64,000 bases of DNA from Chondrosia reniformis (GCA_947172415.1 OX359196.1:2358501-2422500); one strand, 5' to 3'. Counted from the stretch's first letter, positions 11,106 to 21,799 are shown. The notes: generated from the letters alone by a model not told the origin. Made by a program: numbers and translations.

Positions 11106-12280
11106 AAGAAAGTGTTAGGTAAATATTCATAATTTTGAGTAAATATAAGAAAGTGCTTCCTTCCTGATAATTGGGCCTATAAAGTCTAACTTTATTCCAC
11201 CTGTGTTGACAGACTTAACCACTTCTTGTGCATTTTTAGGATTGTCCTGTGATATGTATATATGTGTATGTATATACAGGATATATACATGGAAATAAAG
11301 TAACTCACCCGAAATAAACATCACAAGAAATACATAGTAAATGCCCCACAGTCATGGAAGTTCCGCTGTTTGGGCATGAAAGGTTTCATTATATACCTTC
11401 ATTTTTGTGAGATCCATTTTCCAAAGAGGGTCATATTGTAAGAACCTATTTTGTAATCATGATCATGATACAGTGGAAGTCACATATGCATAGAATAGTC
11501 CTCCAGGTGTATAATACCTTTTTATGCATTTAGTGGTTTCATTTGGTTGAAACGTGGTCGCAGCCAGTGAATCAAAGTACGTAAGGCTAAAGAGTATACT
11601 GAATTAATGGGCGTATGATACTGCATATTAAGTTAAGGTTTCATTACCTGTTATCCTCCTTCATGACACTTGCTAACACCCAATGCTGGCTACATAATAA
11701 AATGCACTGGCATGTATTAGATATAGTAATCCTGCTTGTGCAGCACATTAATGCTGCATGCATACTGTGTGGATTATACATATATATATATGAAGTCTTC
11801 ATAAGCCAAACCTTATACATAGTGGAAAGATGTATCCTGTGATCGCTTCTGAAGTGGCTTCTGTACATGTGGAGCTAGGTTTAACAAAATTTTAAGAATG
11901 TCTGTTGAACCATTTTCCCATGCTCCCTGTCAGTGGCTATTTTTTGCCAGGTTAGGTGGGTTAAGCATTTAAATCTGACTGTACCACTTTCGGACATTAG
12001 TCTGTTCAAACAAAAAATGGTAATCCAATTAATAGTCAAATATATAACAAATTTTAGAATGCCTGATCTAGAACTTACTGAGCATAAAAATCAATGATTT
12101 CACCACTAATATAATGTGTCGTATATAGGCTGTACGTAAACATTATGACCATTTAGGAGAGTTTCTGGTTTGGCCCACCGATGTGGGTAATAAATAAGCC
12201 TGCATTCAATTCAGCGAAGTGTGAAACATTGTTTTATTAAACATATATGCCATGGTATGTAGTGTAGTGCATGGCATTAG
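11106..12280. other. AT-rich stretch without recognised gene
   Basis: I see no recognisable coding sequence, RNA gene or element boundary. Short TA-rich runs such as (ta)n near 11250 and 11780 are the only structure. Confidence 0.5.
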
Positions 12281-12286
12281 TGTTAC

Positions 12287-12799
12287 TTACGGTGTATTCT
12301 GTAGGGTGTTTTCTGCAGAACAGCAGGAAAAACCGGCTTTTATCAAATGCTTCGGCAAACCAACACAAAGCCAGTGATAGTAGCTATTGCATATGCAGCA
12401 CTGCACCCAATCCACTTTTAAGTTTACACCCACCAACTGCCCAATGTTACACATATTGAATGGTTTCATGGCACAGAATTTTTGATAGGTTTGGAAGAGT
12501 GCAGCACGTTTGAGGGGCTTTAATATCTATACTTACAGATAATGTGTATATAGTCTGTATTATATCCTGTTAACATAATACCATTGTATGGTAATAGTGG
12601 TACAAAGTGGTTTGGTGGTAGGTCAAGCGTCCTAGCATCACCAATTTGTACCATCATCAAGTGCAGAGGTGTTGCCATGGATTTACAACAGGAACATGGT
12701 GGGATTAGTATGTTGTATCCTGTAGCATGCTCCAATTCACAGTACAAATGGATTGCATGGTCTCTGGAGCATGCCAGCAACAAACAGTACCTGCAGTAA
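12287..12799 (-). pseudogene. OTU C-terminal exon plus PHD-finger exon
   Basis: Read on the minus strand. The first exon (12783 down to about 12538) reads LYCELEHATGYNILIP, HLMMVQIGDARTLDLPPNHF and VPLLPYNG; NHFVPL is the OTU catalytic His box. It ends at a GTAAGTAT donor. After a short gap a second piece (12469-12287) has VDWVQCCICNSYYHWLCVGL and FSCC, the C-x2-C..H-x2-C and W core of a PHD finger. Together they look like the end of an OTU-PHD protein, possibly transposon-encoded. The 5' part is not upstream here, since the inverted PLE copy 2 begins at 12834. The OTU Cys-box fragment at 1.7-2.1 kb is a candidate relative. Confidence 0.5.
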
Positions 12800-12977
12800 T
12801 CCTATAGAAGTATTGAAACTGTACTATATAGTCATGAAAAATGTAAGATACCATTTTCCTACATGCTATATGCCTATTCTGTAAAAAGAGCCTATAGGGG
12901 AACTAAACTTAAAGAGAGCTTTAGATGAAGATACAGGAGTCTTTTCTTCCTTCTTTTCCCTTCTTTCATCTTCTTCT

Positions 12978-13033
12978 CCACTGGGTCAGACAGCCGTTTC
13001 TGGGAATTCCACCCTTCATCAGTGATCCTGGGA
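12978..13033 (-). ncRNA. hammerhead ribozyme-like motif, PLE copy 2 tail
   Basis: On the minus strand CTGATGA (complement of 13016-13022), the GGG/CCC stem II, GAAAC (12996-13000) and GTC (12989-12991) are all intact. The predicted cut lies between 12989 and 12988. The sequence matches the motif in copy 1 throughout the core. Confidence 0.65.
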
Positions 13034-13209
13034 GTCTTTGTCTTTTTCTTTATCTTGATCTTCTGTGAATCCTTGGCTCACTATGCTAAATCTAGGGGCC
13101 TTATATACACTATTTTGGCGCCAAAAGTTAAATAAGGTGTTAACTAAGACACATGATGAAATTTAATTTTATGAAAGGAATGTAGGTCCAATTAACTTTC
13201 ATGAATTAA

Positions 13210-15007
13210 TTATAAATCTATTAGTAATCTTGCTTGTACAGGTAAAACAGATTCAGCAAGACAGTCCTTAAGCATACTAGCTACTTTTTGTTTATACTTG
13301 ATTCTAACTAGAGGCTGCCGGGATAGGAAGGTTTTAAAAGTTGATTTTAGCTTAAAGTATTTGTAACCCTGCTTAATAAGCCTACTGCATAACTGCAAAC
13401 TTTTAGCCTGAAAACTGGAGAAGTCACTACATATTCTAATATACCTAATTAGTTGTGAAATAAAGACACCATAGGCTGGGGTATTAGGAATATTACTATC
13501 TAAATGGGGGAAATTTACTATATCAAAGTTAGAATCCTCTTGCTTATCATATACTTTAGTGATAAATTGATTGTTAGTAATAGTTATATCTAAGTCTAAA
13601 ACGGGGGATTTTTAGGGCTGGTATTTGTCTTTTTAAGAATAAGTTCTTTGGGGTAAATATCACTAATTGACAGTTCAAAATCCTTGTTGTTAATACATAA
13701 AAGGTCATCAATATACCTATAAGTATTGGAAAATTTAATAGCTAGGGTGATGTTATCCTTAAGTAGTCCTTTCATAAACTCATACTCATAGGCAAACAGA
13801 AAAAGATTAGCAACTACAGGGGCACAGTCAGTATCCATAGGGATACCTACATATTGCTTAAATACAGAACCGCCTACACATACATAAATGTTGTCAATAA
13901 GGTAATTAAAGAGCTCTACTAAATGAACAGCTGTGACTGCTTTATTGGAGGCATTGTTAGACCAAAAGGCTTTATCCTGACAGACTTCTATATATTGGGA
14001 CATCCTACAGGTATATAAGGTAGAAATATCAAAACTAGCTATTTGGGCTTTTCTAGTGGGTATAGACCTAGGACTATCTAAGACTTCTAGTGAGTTTTCT
14101 ACTATCCAAAAGGCATTAACACCAGTATTCCTATATATACCTAGGCAATATTCTCTAAATTGTTTGAGAATTAGTCTGAGTGCCGAATTTAGAAATCTAG
14201 AAAGGTGGTTTGGTAGTACATTTGTGAGAGGCGGCTATGAATCTGTAGCTGTAAGGGTTCTTATGTAGCTTAGGCATCCAGTAAAAAGAGGGAAGGTTAC
14301 ACCAGTCTGGTTTAGGTTCTAAGTTCTCTAGTTTTAAGAAATCTATGTGTTTCCTAATTAACTGTTGGGGTTCTACTGTACATTTAGCATAAGTGGAGGT
14401 ACTGCCTAATTCTTCATTAATAATTTGTCTATAGTAGGACTTACATATAAATATTATATTATTAGAGGCCTTATCGGCAGGGGCTATAACATACTTATCA
14501 TATAAGAATTTCTTAATTTTAGGGCAAGTAAGGGTCTTCTTAGCTACGGAGGATTTGGTATATGATTTAGACAACTTAGAGATCCTATCATTAATTTTCT
14601 TAAGTACAACATTTTCCCACTCACTAAATACAGAAGTAGATACATTTTCTTTACGGACCCAGGTAATCTTATATTTTCTAAGACTTTCCTTACACATTTT
14701 TATAGCAGTTACCCAATTAAAGTTATTAGGTTCTCTAAATTTTGGTCCTTTTTTAAGAAGTTTTCTAAGTTTTGGGTTGCTAACAATAAGTAGGTCACCT
14801 GTTAAAACACGGCCTAGGGGCTTGTAAATGAAGGGGGACTTGTGACACTCACATGGTTCTGGTTTTCTAAAGACATCTGACTTAGAGGCTTGTGAAAAGT
14901 TAAAGGTTTGAGGTCCTTTTGGTTGGGTATACTTATATACTACACATGGGGGCTATTTGTTTTGTATAAAGGGTGGGACAGTTTCTAACACTAACTTTTG
15001 GTTTAAG
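13210..15007 (-). pseudogene. PLE reverse transcriptase, copy 2 (broken, motif A deleted)
   Basis: It has the same RT as copy 1: CECHKSPFIYKPLG, GPKFREPNNFNWVTA, YVIAPADKASNNIIF, MPKLHKNPYSYRFIAA, GIPMDTDCAPVVANLFL, RYIDDLL and ELILKKTN. It shares the frameshift after CTTKPP with the other copies (14197-14200 region). Around 14011-14025 the sequence runs SFDISTLYTCRMSQYIEV; relative to copy 1 an in-frame 60-bp segment is missing, removing the rest of motif A (AIPH and onward). A further break follows the TSPKNPPF segment near 13596. The RT is therefore inactive by design of its lineage rather than only by random decay (inference). Confidence 0.8.
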
Positions 15008-15151
15008 ATACCTGAGAGGCCTATTTTTTCTACACCTTTATTATGAAACACGATTTTAAGAAACCCTTCTGGACTTGTCGTTTTTGTTGGGTGTTTGGGA
15101 AGGCTGGCTGAAGTGCGTGCTTTAATAACGTCTTTAATCATTAGCATAAGT

Positions 15152-15940
15152 CTAAGCGGAAAAGGTGTTTCTGGGGTATCGATGAGACATTGTACCGAGT
15201 TTAACAAATGATGAAGGTGCCGAGCTTGTTATGTATATAAAAGTATCGCGTTTAAGTTTGGCTAGAAAGCCCACGTTCTTGTAAAGTGGTAGTCGTTCTT
15301 TGAGCCATTCAGGGTCGTAGGGAACGTTATTACTACTGCCTGTCGATTTTAGATGGGAGCGCCGATGCCGTCTTTTATGAGATAAGCGATTAAAAAGGTT
15401 CCATACCATGATTTCTTTTTTAAGTTTTGAAATATTGCCAACTCCTTTAATGTTATCGTTAAGTCCATATGGGTAAATAGAGCAGAGTTCCTTGTACCAG
15501 AACGCTTCTCTCAGTAGTCTGAGGCTAGTAGAATTAGGTGTCTCAGGTATCTGTTCTATGGGCATAATCAAGGCATCATCAAAACTATGGTTATCAGAAT
15601 TAAAGTGATTGTAAAGATACAGTGGCTTAAAACCTTTAGTACTAGTCCTATGGTTGTTCATTCTACTCCTAAGCATCTAAGAGGTTTCTCCTACATACTG
15701 TACATCACATTGTTTACAAGTAATAAGATACACAACATTCCTACTCTGGCATCCTAGGGGACCACAAGGGCTACGGACTTGATAGGTCCTGCCAGTAACT
15801 GAACTCTTAAAAGTGGGGCAAGTAACAAAAGAGGGACATGTTTTACACCACTTATTGCTACACTTCTTAACTAGTGAACTCAATGTACCTCTTCTGGTAG
15901 AGAAAGAGCTTCCACTGGTGTCAAAGACGTTACCTTCCTT
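15152..15940 (-). pseudogene. GIY-YIG endonuclease domain, N-terminal (Naiad-type)
   Basis: Read on the minus strand, a Cys-rich lead-in (KKCSNKWCKTCPSF, VTCPTF, SPCGPLGC) precedes NVVYLITCKQCDVQYVGETS, the GIY...YIG signature with a CxxC between the two halves. After one TAG (about 15677) come LRSRMNNHRTS (catalytic Arg region), LREAFWYKELCSIYPYGLND (Glu region) and LSHKRRHRRSHLKS. It then runs into a linker and the RT. GIY-YIG nucleases nick target DNA to prime reverse transcription in PLEs. Its position upstream of the RT is the key diagnostic. The domain is otherwise well preserved. Confidence 0.85.
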
Positions 15941-16263
15941 TTTGTAGTTTCAGCTTTGAAAGATATCACAGACGAGATCGGATACGATTTACGTACAGAT
16001 TGAAGGTGCTTATTTTTACACGTTTAGTACACCAGCAATATCTGTATAAATTGTATACTCACACTTCGAGGTGCTTACCAGATTTTGCTATTCTAAATAT
16101 ATCTCAAATGGGTGTTACTAAAATGCAGAACGGAATGAAACGTTCCGCAGCACGTGATACATTACAACACGTTAGCGATTTCGTAAGATGTCGTTAACGT
16201 CCATACGCTCCATCAATGCCCAGATATAGTACATGCCATACCTCTTGATGGGGCAAGCCATGC

Positions 16264-16499
16264 TTCACAGAAGATCAAGATAAAGAAAAAGACAAAGACT
16301 CCCAGGATCACTGATGAAGGGTGGAATTCCCAGAAACGGCTGTCTGACCCAGTGGAGAAGAAGATGAAAGAAGGGAAAAGAAGGAAGAAAAGACTCCTGT
16401 ATCTTCATCTAAAGCTCTCTTTAGGTTTAGTTCCCCTATAGGCTCTTTTTACAGAATAGGCATATAGCATGTAGGAAAATGGTATATTAGATTTTTCAT
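16264..16499 (+). mobile_element. inverted PLE tail fragment with hammerhead motif
   Basis: This piece of about 236 bp is nearly identical to the tail of PLE copy 1 (from TTCACAGAAGATC to TTTTTCAT). It lies in opposite orientation to copy 2 and close to its 5' end. PLEs often insert with inverted, truncated terminal copies. It could also be an independent insertion. Confidence 0.8.
16300..16355 (+). ncRNA. hammerhead ribozyme-like motif, inverted tail
   Basis: CTGATGA at 16311-16317, stem II GGG/CCC, GAAAC at 16333-16337 and GTC at 16342-16344, all intact. The predicted cut is after 16344. Confidence 0.65.
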
Positions 16500-16860
16500 G
16501 TGGTGTGTGTATATTTATGTAACAGAGGCACGACCCTTACCAAGAGGAGAGCCCCACAGCATGAAGAAATTAAACTCAATTACCTGTTTGTGTCAGCTAA
16601 ATGATGCATCCAAACCAGTTTGTATAAATTGCTAAAGACTGAAATTTCAACATGGATAAATTGCAATAGCTGACAGTATATATGGTAATATATTACGGTC
16701 ATGAACAATTATTATACAGTTGATAAAATGTTTGTGCGCCTGTCCGTATTATGTGGGTCTATGTACGTAGGATAATAAAATTGTTAATGATAATGATGGC
16801 TGGATATAAGCAATTAATGGAGAATGGTTGGGAACTCTGGGGTTAAGTGGTCAGCGCTGA
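16500..16860. other. no recognised feature
   Basis: A spacer of moderately AT-rich sequence between the inverted PLE tail and the DIRS-like element. I see no gene, hairpin or repeat that I can name. Confidence 0.4.
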
Positions 16861-16864
16861 AGAG

Positions 16865-17795
16865 AGTGAAGCCAGTTCTTCCCTCGGAGTACGAATAGTA
16901 AAGTTGGTAGGCTGAGCTCTCCCAGGATCCCAGCATCTTTATTTTGGAGTCTGAAATGCCAGCCTTGAGGGCCGTGGTGGCAGCCCAACATACAAGCTAT
17001 TGCAGCTTTCAATGCCTTCCTCAAGTTAAGGACAAGGTTTACTCTGGTCAAAGGTTTTTTATTTTGGAATAAAAATAGGAGGCCATTAGGAGCTAGGACC
17101 ACGAAACCGCTACATTAGGGCAGTGACTGTACACAAGTGTTTTCCAGTTTTTTGCAAGTAAACTGTAACCCCTTTCCTGAAAACTAAGTTTTTGATTATT
17201 TTATCCTCACAGCTAATGTGTAGACATTAGATGCCGATGGAATACCTTTGGTGGAGCTATATAGCGGAAATGTCAGCTATAGACAAATTCTGTAAACTAT
17301 TATATGAGGTGTCTGAGGGAATAGTGATCTCGGCAAACCTAAGAAAGCCAAAAAAACTAAGCAGGCAGCAGCCCACAACATGTCATTACCTTGACTGGTG
17401 GTGTCCATGTACCATACTTGCTTGAGCGCCAGTAGGATGGAAGGTGTGATGGGTATACGACTTTTTTGATTAGAGCCATCGAAAGGCTTTACTCTTTTTA
17501 TTCCTCTGAGAACTAACTCGACTTTTGGGGTGTGCAGGCTATCTATAAGGGGAGGCTAAGACTAATCAGTAGATTGCGAATAGCTGATAGATAAAGCCTG
17601 ATGGTAGAGGTGGCGAGACTGTCTGTACCAAGTTGGGATATAAAGAGAAAAATCGTTTGTTCAGAAGGCGGATTAGGCAAAAGATTATGAGTACTACAGA
17701 AAGATAGAAAGCGTTTTTCGCCTGAAGTGTAACATTTCTTAGTGTTGGAGGCTAGATCTTCTGAATAAAAATGGAGAAAAGCATCCTCCACCTGC
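16865..17795 (-). pseudogene. tyrosine recombinase (YR) of DIRS-like element
   Basis: The N-terminal core-binding part is open (17791-17543): YSEDLASNTKKCYTSGEKRF, FISQLGTDSLATSTIRLYLS, AIRNLL. After a frameshift near 17550 come VELVLRGIKRVKP and RIPITPSILLALKQ, then LWAAACLVFLAFL and, in another frame, FLRFAEITIPSDTSYN containing the first catalytic Arg. The C-terminal pieces are FRKGVTVYLQKTG and KMLGSWESSAYQLYYSY, the last holding the nucleophilic Tyr region. The His-x-x-Arg motif, normally like HSFRIG, appears as NSLYVG (about 16997), so the catalytic His and Arg are lost. Several frame changes mark it as a relic. Confidence 0.65.
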
Positions 17796-18676
17796 TTGAG
17801 GTCCAGTCTGGCCTTTCCTCTATTGGAAATGCCCAGAGGGAGTCTGGAATAGGGCTTGGATCTTTGAAGATGTTTGAGACCTGGGGGCCGAGATTAGAGA
17901 GTAAATTTCTCGATATACCATCCACTACTGTGTTATGAATGCCAGCAATATATCTGGCAGATATTGTGAAGTGATATCGAGCAGCGAAGAATGACAAGCA
18001 TCTGAGAAGATGCATGGCGATGCACGAGGGCTCCTTTGAAGACCGTTTCCTGACAATTTCAACCACTGCCATATTGTCAATGTGATATTGAACATGTTGG
18101 CCAGACCAATGTTTACCACACATTGCGCACGCCAGGACCAACGGTACCAGCTCCTTGGTCATGATGTTTATTGATAACCAATTGGCTGGCCACTGGCCTT
18201 GTAGCCAGAACCTGCCCCAGACAGCTCCACATCCAAAGTTACCTGAGGCATCAGTGAATACATTTGCCAAAGGGATTAGCTGTTGGGTCAGTTGTAGGAA
18301 TGAAATACCATTCCAGTGATCTACGAAAGTGACTCACAAGGCTAAGTCTGACAGGAATTCGGTGTTCAGTCTAATATGGTGATGTGCAACTTTTGTGACA
18401 GATAGGAGGTTTATCATGCAGCGCACAAAGGAACGACCTTGTGGCACCACCTTGCAGGCAAATTGAATTTAGAATGCCGATTAAGTGTTCTATTTCCTTT
18501 CTAATACAGGACTTTCTGCTTTGCCAAACGGTGAGTTCCTGGCGCAGATGAGTTAGTTTATCAATAGGCAGTTGAGTCTGGAGCTTCACAGTGTCAATTT
18601 CAATGTCTAGAAAAGTCAGCCTCTTGGACGGACCCTCTATCTTTCTCTGGCTAACAGGACCCCCAGCTGCCCACAC
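17752..18676 (-). pseudogene. RNase H region of DIRS-like pol
   Basis: FLDIEIDTVKLQTQLP and HLIGILNSICLQGGATRSFL form the RT thumb/connection. FTDASGNFGCGAVWG carries the first RNase H Asp, MTKELVPLVLACAMCG the Glu, YHIDNMAVVEIV the second Asp, and ARYIAGIHNTVVDGISRN the final motif (HNxxAD type, here VDGISR). One break separates the connection from the RNase H at about 18300-18371. The domain removes the RNA strand during reverse transcription. Confidence 0.75.
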
Positions 18677-19560
18677 GGAGAAATCATTTTATCAAGGTGA
18701 AGCTGGCAATTTGGGGAGTCTGGGGGACCGACCACTAGAAAATCAACCAAGTAATGGAGGAGATGAGGGATACCATCTTTTCGAAGTATCCACTCTAAGG
18801 CATCCGCATAGGCATTGAATAGCATGGCGGCTGACCTCAGGCTAAATGGAAGCTGGTTATCTAAGAATCCTTCATTTTTCCATTTCATACCCAAAAGGTG
18901 GTGATCTGAGGGATGAACAGGAATGATCCTGAAGGCAGAAGATATGTCAAATTTTGCCAACAGTGCCTCCTTCCCAGAGAAAGGATGATGTGAGCTGCAT
19001 CCTCGATAGAGGAATATGCCATACTAGCGTCAGCAGGATCTATTCCATCATTGACGGTAAAGCCATTAGGGTTAGAAAGGTCGACAATCAGATGCCATTT
19101 ACTGGGTCTATTATGCTTAGGGGTGACCCCAAAGCGATTAAACCTAACCGATGGAGGTAAATCTTTGGGATTAAATGGGCCTGAAATGTTGCCCAACTTT
19201 ACTTCTTCATCCAGATATTGCCGGGGTGAGAGGTAGCAGACTGCATATTGGCAAACTTGCTTGTTGACTTAGGGTTGAAACCTATCCTAACACCTCCTTT
19301 AGGCCACTTAGCAGATGACTGTACCAGGTCTTGTTGGAGTGATCCTCTAATAAAGCTGACCAAGCCTCCATATGAAGTGGGGTCTTGATCAACAGAGAGG
19401 CCTTAGGTAAGGTTGGGAGCTTACATCTGCTTGCTGAGTACACTGCAAGCGGAGAAAATGCGATGCCAACATGGGCACCACCCTCTGTGATGTGGGAATG
19501 ACAGAATGACCTAGAATGTGGAAAAAAGGCTGTCCTGACCTGAGACTAGCGCAAAGCATG
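18640..19560 (-). pseudogene. reverse transcriptase region of DIRS-like pol
   Basis: Upstream pieces read TPLHMEAWSALLEDHSN and PKGGVRIGF. RT blocks are RFGVTPKHNRPSKWHLIVDL, VNDGIDPADASMAYSSIEDA, AKFDISSAFRIIPVHPSDHH (motif A), LLGMKW, LPFSLRSAAMLFNAYADALE and HLLHYLVDFLVVG. The last should be YLDD; here it reads YLVD, so one catalytic Asp is replaced. Frame changes occur near 18900 and 19200. The pattern LPFGLRSAP..F is typical of DIRS RTs. Confidence 0.75.
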
Positions 19561-19689
19561 CATGCTTACATAGTCATTAAATTTAAATGGTTTTGCATGT
19601 GCATATATGGGAGGGAATATTAGTTTTATATTTGAGTGCCTATTTTATAATATATTAAATTACTATTTTTATTAGGGTGCACATGCATA

Positions 19690-19843
19690 TGACCCAGTGG
19701 AGAAGAAGATGAAAGAAGGGAAAAGAAGGAAGAAAAGACTACTGTATCTTCATCTAAAGCTCTCTTTAGGTTTAGTTTCCCTATAGGCTCTTTTACAGAA
19801 TAGGCATATAGCATGTAGGAAAATGGTATCTTAGATTTTTCAT
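19690..19843 (+). mobile_element. solo PLE tail starting at ribozyme cut site
   Basis: The fragment matches the last ~155 bp of the Naiad-like PLE tail, from TGACCCAGTGGAG to TTAGATTTTTCAT. Homology begins with the base that follows the predicted hammerhead cut (7670 in copy 1). It is inserted in the DIRS-like element between gag and RT. Confidence 0.8.
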
Positions 19844-20103
19844 ATATACAATGAATGTATAAAAGTGAAACAAAAGTGGTAAAGGGGCACATTATATATA
19901 CTTGGACTACCTCTATTTGGGTAAAGGCTACTGTTGAAAAGTGCCTGCCCTGGCTACTATGGTTAGCAGCATTATATGATGAAATGACGGCATTATATAT
20001 CCATGCATACGTATATAACAACAATTTGCGACATATATGTATCTAGGAAAAATTGCGATATATTGGATACCCATATATAAGATGAATAATAAACAGTAAA
20101 TGC

Positions 20104-20900
20104 TCAGAGTTGAGTTAGTGTTGGGCTGAATAAGCACTGGAGACTATATAATCCAGAGTTAAGCTGGCTGCCTGAGAGAACTTTGGAGCCAGCTGCAGAA
20201 GGGCAAGTAGTAGCCCTATGCTGTGGGCTACGGCAGACTGTGCAGACATGGGTCAGCCTGCATGTTTTAAAGGGGCAAGAGTTGCTGTCATTCCACTTGT
20301 CACAAGTGGGAGTCTTCCTCTTTTGAGTGAGATGATTAGCTGGTGGTTGAGACATGGAGGTGGTAGCTTTTACTAGACTAAGGGCCCACAGCTCCTGATC
20401 TAGCCAGCCCCATTTGAGGGATGGGTCGGCCACCACATTGGCTCTGAAAGAGCGCTCATAGATAGCCCAGGCTAAGCTGGAATGGTCCTGTGCCAACCAG
20501 GCCACAGTGCCAATGAAGGTAAGTAAGTCTCCCCCAAGATGAGGGTTGTCAGAGAGAAGGGCCTGGCTATAGGTGCAAAATGCAAGCAACCAGTCGGTAA
20601 ATTTCTCAATGGCTCGGGCTTTCTTTTTTTCCTTCTGGATAGAGGATTGAGTCCTGGATTTTTTCCGGAAGGAGTTCTGATAACTCCACATAGTGATTAG
20701 TTTTATCTTGGTGAAGATGTCCGCTGGGATGGTTGGCACTCAACACCAGCCCCTTATATTCTGTGGATGGCTTGTGCTGGTGGCTGGGTTGCCTTCTTTG
20801 TTCTTGGCTTCAGTGGAATCAGCCAGCAAATTGACTACAGGTTCAAAATCCTGAGGTTCATTGTTTTCATTGGTTACATCTGCAAAGTGAGATGAGCGTA
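20104..20900 (-). pseudogene. gag-like protein of DIRS-like element
   Basis: The open part runs 20739-20104; an upstream frame (about 20900-20745) adds TNENNEPQDFEPVVNLLADS. Recognisable blocks are KFTDWLLAFCTYSQALLSDN, PHLGGDLLTFIGTVAWLAQD, SSLAWAIYERSFRANVVADP and LDQELWALSLV. It ends with a Cys/His segment: TCDKWNDSNSCPFKTCRLTH followed by VCTVCRSPQHRATTC. This arrangement (a helical domain, then Cys/His clusters ending in a CCHC-like unit) is typical of gag-like proteins of DIRS elements, which bind element RNA. The C-terminus runs into foreign sequence near 20100. Confidence 0.7.
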
Positions 20901-21399
20901 TATACAACATGTGACCAGCCCATGCATTAGGTCACTCAACTATACGTGATAACATATACATGGCAATAATGGAGACCCAGCACCACAAACTGATTGATAT
21001 AGTGACTGTAATATCCAAAAAGAAGAAAAGTGTGTGAAAGCTGCTGTATATAGTAAATGTTGCTTGGCCCTGAACCCAGCAGGTCTGTCTATAAGAGTCA
21101 TAATAAAATGGGGGGGAAGGTGTGCATATACTAGTGTCCACAAACTAATCACTAGACTAAGAGCACTCTGACTGTAAGGATTTGTGCCCAAGTATAGTAT
21201 AGTGGATGAGGAATAGGAGTATATACCGTGCTGTATATATGAAATAATAGCTAAATATAGGTGGCCATAAAAGTTGCCATATGCATGCCCCATGTAGCTG
21301 AGCCCACAGTGTCATGACAGGGGACTCAAAGCATGAGACTAAACTTGCTAAGAGCTCCCCAACTCAAGGCAAATGGCCCATATGGATAAATGAACAGGG

Positions 21400-21790
21400 C
21401 ATCATCTCAAGAGCAGCCAAATAGGATTCCAGGCATGTCTGAATCAAGAGAACGCTGACAAAGTTGGGCAATGTAGTTGGTCCTATGAATTACATGACCA
21501 GGGAACCCCGTATCTGATATCAAGATAATGGCCAAATCAGAGGCCACAAAACGTAATGTCTGAGTCCGGAGACTATATTGCTCAAGACATGACAATAAAT
21601 CAGTGCCAAGGGGTCATAGCCTCAAGGCAGCTATAGATAATGGCCAAAATAAGAAACCAAAATGTAAAGTCTGAGCCTGGAGACTATATTGCTCAAGCCA
21701 TGACAATGAATCAGTGCCAAAGGGTCATCGCCTCGAGGCAGCTATAGATAATGGCCAAATAAGTGGCCATAAATGTATAATTTACGAGCC
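21400..21790 (+). repeat. tandem repeat, about 111-bp unit
   Basis: Two good units and a decayed third are arranged head to tail. GGAGACTATATTGCTCAAG occurs at about 21568 and again at 21679, and ATCAGTGCCAA with GGTCAT recurs at the same spacing. A third, divergent unit begins near 21755. It lies upstream (5' side) of the DIRS-like gag, so it could belong to that element's terminal region. Confidence 0.7.
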
Positions 21791-21799
21791 CACTAGAGG

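Larger units (their letters stand above)
12834..15940 (-). mobile_element. Penelope-like retroelement, Naiad-like, copy 2
   Basis: This is the longest PLE copy of the family. On the minus strand the order is Cys-rich lead-in and GIY-YIG endonuclease (15940-15152), linker (15207-14953), RT (about 14990-13210), 3' UTR and hammerhead-like tail (13033-12834). An N-terminal GIY-YIG is the permuted order described for Chlamys and Naiad PLEs; in canonical Penelope elements the endonuclease is C-terminal. A piece of the same tail lies in opposite orientation at 16264-16499, so the element is framed by inverted tails of about 235 bp. The 5' boundary is not sharply visible. Confidence 0.85.
16865..20900 (-). 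mobile_element. DIRS-like tyrosine-recombinase retrotransposon, decayed
   Basis: On the minus strand the gene order is gag (20900-20104), RT (about 19560-18640), RNase H (18676-17752) and tyrosine recombinase (17795-16865). This is the DIRS/Ngaro layout: no integrase or aspartic protease, and a recombinase at the end. Many frameshifts and stops are present. A PLE tail (19690-19843) and about 250 bp of unrelated DNA separate gag from RT. Terminal repeats could not be identified. Confidence 0.8.

Noticed and set aside
19685-19850. A short target duplication (CATAT) around the solo PLE tail
   Set aside because: CAT is part of the common element end, so the apparent duplication cannot be separated from chance.
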